Assembly: GCA_016873355.1 (NCBI GenBank)
Contig: VGXK01000138.1
Coordinates: 1 to 5,967, forward strand
Source: Phycisphaerae bacterium
Lineage (GTDB): Bacteria; Planctomycetota; Phycisphaerae; Phycisphaerales; SM1A02
DNA length: 5,967 bases
Reading direction: 5' to 3'
Positions 5,494-5,967 of this stretch are shown here, piece by piece. The notes beneath the pieces were generated by a model. The model worked only from the letters and a program-made list of their open reading frames with translations, did no database searches and was not told where the DNA came from. The position numbers and the translations under genes were made by a program. The first letter of the stretch is position 1. Every line of letters begins with the position of its first letter.

Positions 5494-5967
5494 ATGAACA
5501 TCACGAAGTGGGCGGCGGCCGCCGCGTGCGCGGCGGGCATCGCCTCGATCGCGTCGGCGGGCGGGCTCGACACGATCCAGGTGACGCAGAACGCGTACTC
5601 GTCCGGTTCCGGCGGCGAATTCACGGCGCTGCCGATCAGCGGATACGCGGGTGAAACGGGGCTCTTCGCCGATCTCGGCGACGGCACGTTCGAGACGTTC
5701 TGCATGGAGACGAGCGAGAACTTCAGTCCCGGCAGCATCATGTCGTTCGTCATCAACACGGGCTCGATCGGCGGCGCCGGATTCGTCCCGCTGACGGAAC
5801 AGGTGGCGTTCCTCTACACCGAGTTCCGCTACGGCACGCTCGACGGGTTCGACTACTCGCCGTCGGAACGACAGGTCTCGTCGGGCGCGCTGCAGGCGGC
5901 GATCTGGTACTTCCAGGGCCAGGCCGGTGCGCCGAGCGGCGGATCGCTTGCCGACGACTTCGTCCAA
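5494..5967 (+). CDS. Exported protein, partial; possible thioester/TQXA-like or PEP-CTERM-type surface protein
   Basis: The reading frame stays open to the window edge, giving the first 158 residues; the C-terminus is missing. Residues 1-22 (MNITKW, an Ala-rich hydrophobic core, then SIASA) form a clear signal peptide with likely cleavage after Ala22. The mature part is rich in Gly, Ser, Thr and aromatics, as in secreted beta-structured proteins. Two stretches stand out: FETFCMETSENFSPGS (66-81) and SSGALQAAIWYFQGQ (129-143), with AFLYTEFRYGTLDGFDY (105-121) between them. An aromatic-Cys motif followed by xQxAIW recalls the TQXA/thioester adhesion domain, and very similar wording occurs in PEP-CTERM-anchored proteins as I remember them. 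The mature part seen has one cysteine (Cys70), consistent with a thioester rather than a disulfide. Whether a sorting signal or anchor follows cannot be seen. It has its own ribosome binding site and stands apart from the upstream operon. Confidence 0.8.
   Translation, partial: MNITKWAAAAACAAGIASIASAGGLDTIQVTQNAYSSGSGGEFTALPISGYAGETGLFADLGDGTFETFCMETSENFSPGSIMSFVINTGSIGGAGFVPLTEQVAFLYTEFRYGTLDGFDYSPSERQVSSGALQAAIWYFQGQAGAPSGGSLADDFVQ

Noticed and set aside
5377..5967. A minus-strand open frame to the right edge of the window
   Set aside because: The plus strand here has an ideal ribosome binding site, a textbook signal peptide and sensible secreted-protein composition; the minus frame is Arg/Glu-rich mirror sequence.

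Overview
The window is GC-rich throughout, with coding strands strongly biased to G or C at third codon positions. It most resembles a bacterial chromosome from the Planctomycetota, probably the Phycisphaerae side. The clues are a small membrane protein opening with a CxxCGYDL...CPECG zinc ribbon, a protein style I associate with planctomycetes; an exported protein resembling PEP-CTERM-type surface proteins; and several gene starts with no Shine-Dalgarno sequence. This assignment is an inference from protein style, not a measured phylogeny.

Left part, minus strand (122-2321): a two-gene ABC exporter cassette, with the ATPase (1482-2321) upstream of its ABC-2 type permease (122-1435). A compact GC hairpin sits in the 46-nt gap between them. 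Just past the permease stop, at the left edge of the window, is a 77-bp nested inverted-repeat element (about 6-82). Three stacked helices are separated by purine-rich internal loops on the minus strand. It looks like a structured RNA or a palindromic interspersed repeat rather than a plain terminator, and it is the least explained sequence here.

Middle, plus strand (2433-5393): after a 111-bp divergent intergenic region comes a tight four-gene run. It holds chorismate synthase (aroC, 2433-3614), a membrane-anchored protein with a C-terminal DUF5329/YfeK-like domain (3619-4401), a zinc-ribbon multi-pass membrane protein (4391-4834, overlapping its neighbour by 11 nt) and a RimJ/RimL-like GNAT acetyltransferase (about 4848-5393). 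Gaps and overlaps of 14 nt or less suggest one transcript. Only aroC has a clear metabolic role, the last step to chorismate; the other three do not form a known pathway with it.

Right edge, plus strand (5494-5967 and beyond): a separate gene with a strong ribosome binding site encodes an exported protein, cut off by the window after 158 residues. It carries an FC...LQAAIW pattern like that of thioester/TQXA-like or PEP-CTERM-associated surface domains. I find no CRISPR array, tRNA, rRNA, insertion sequence or prophage gene, and no recognisable complete novel system. The items most worth checking are the left-edge hairpin element, the DUF5329 fusion protein and the exported protein.
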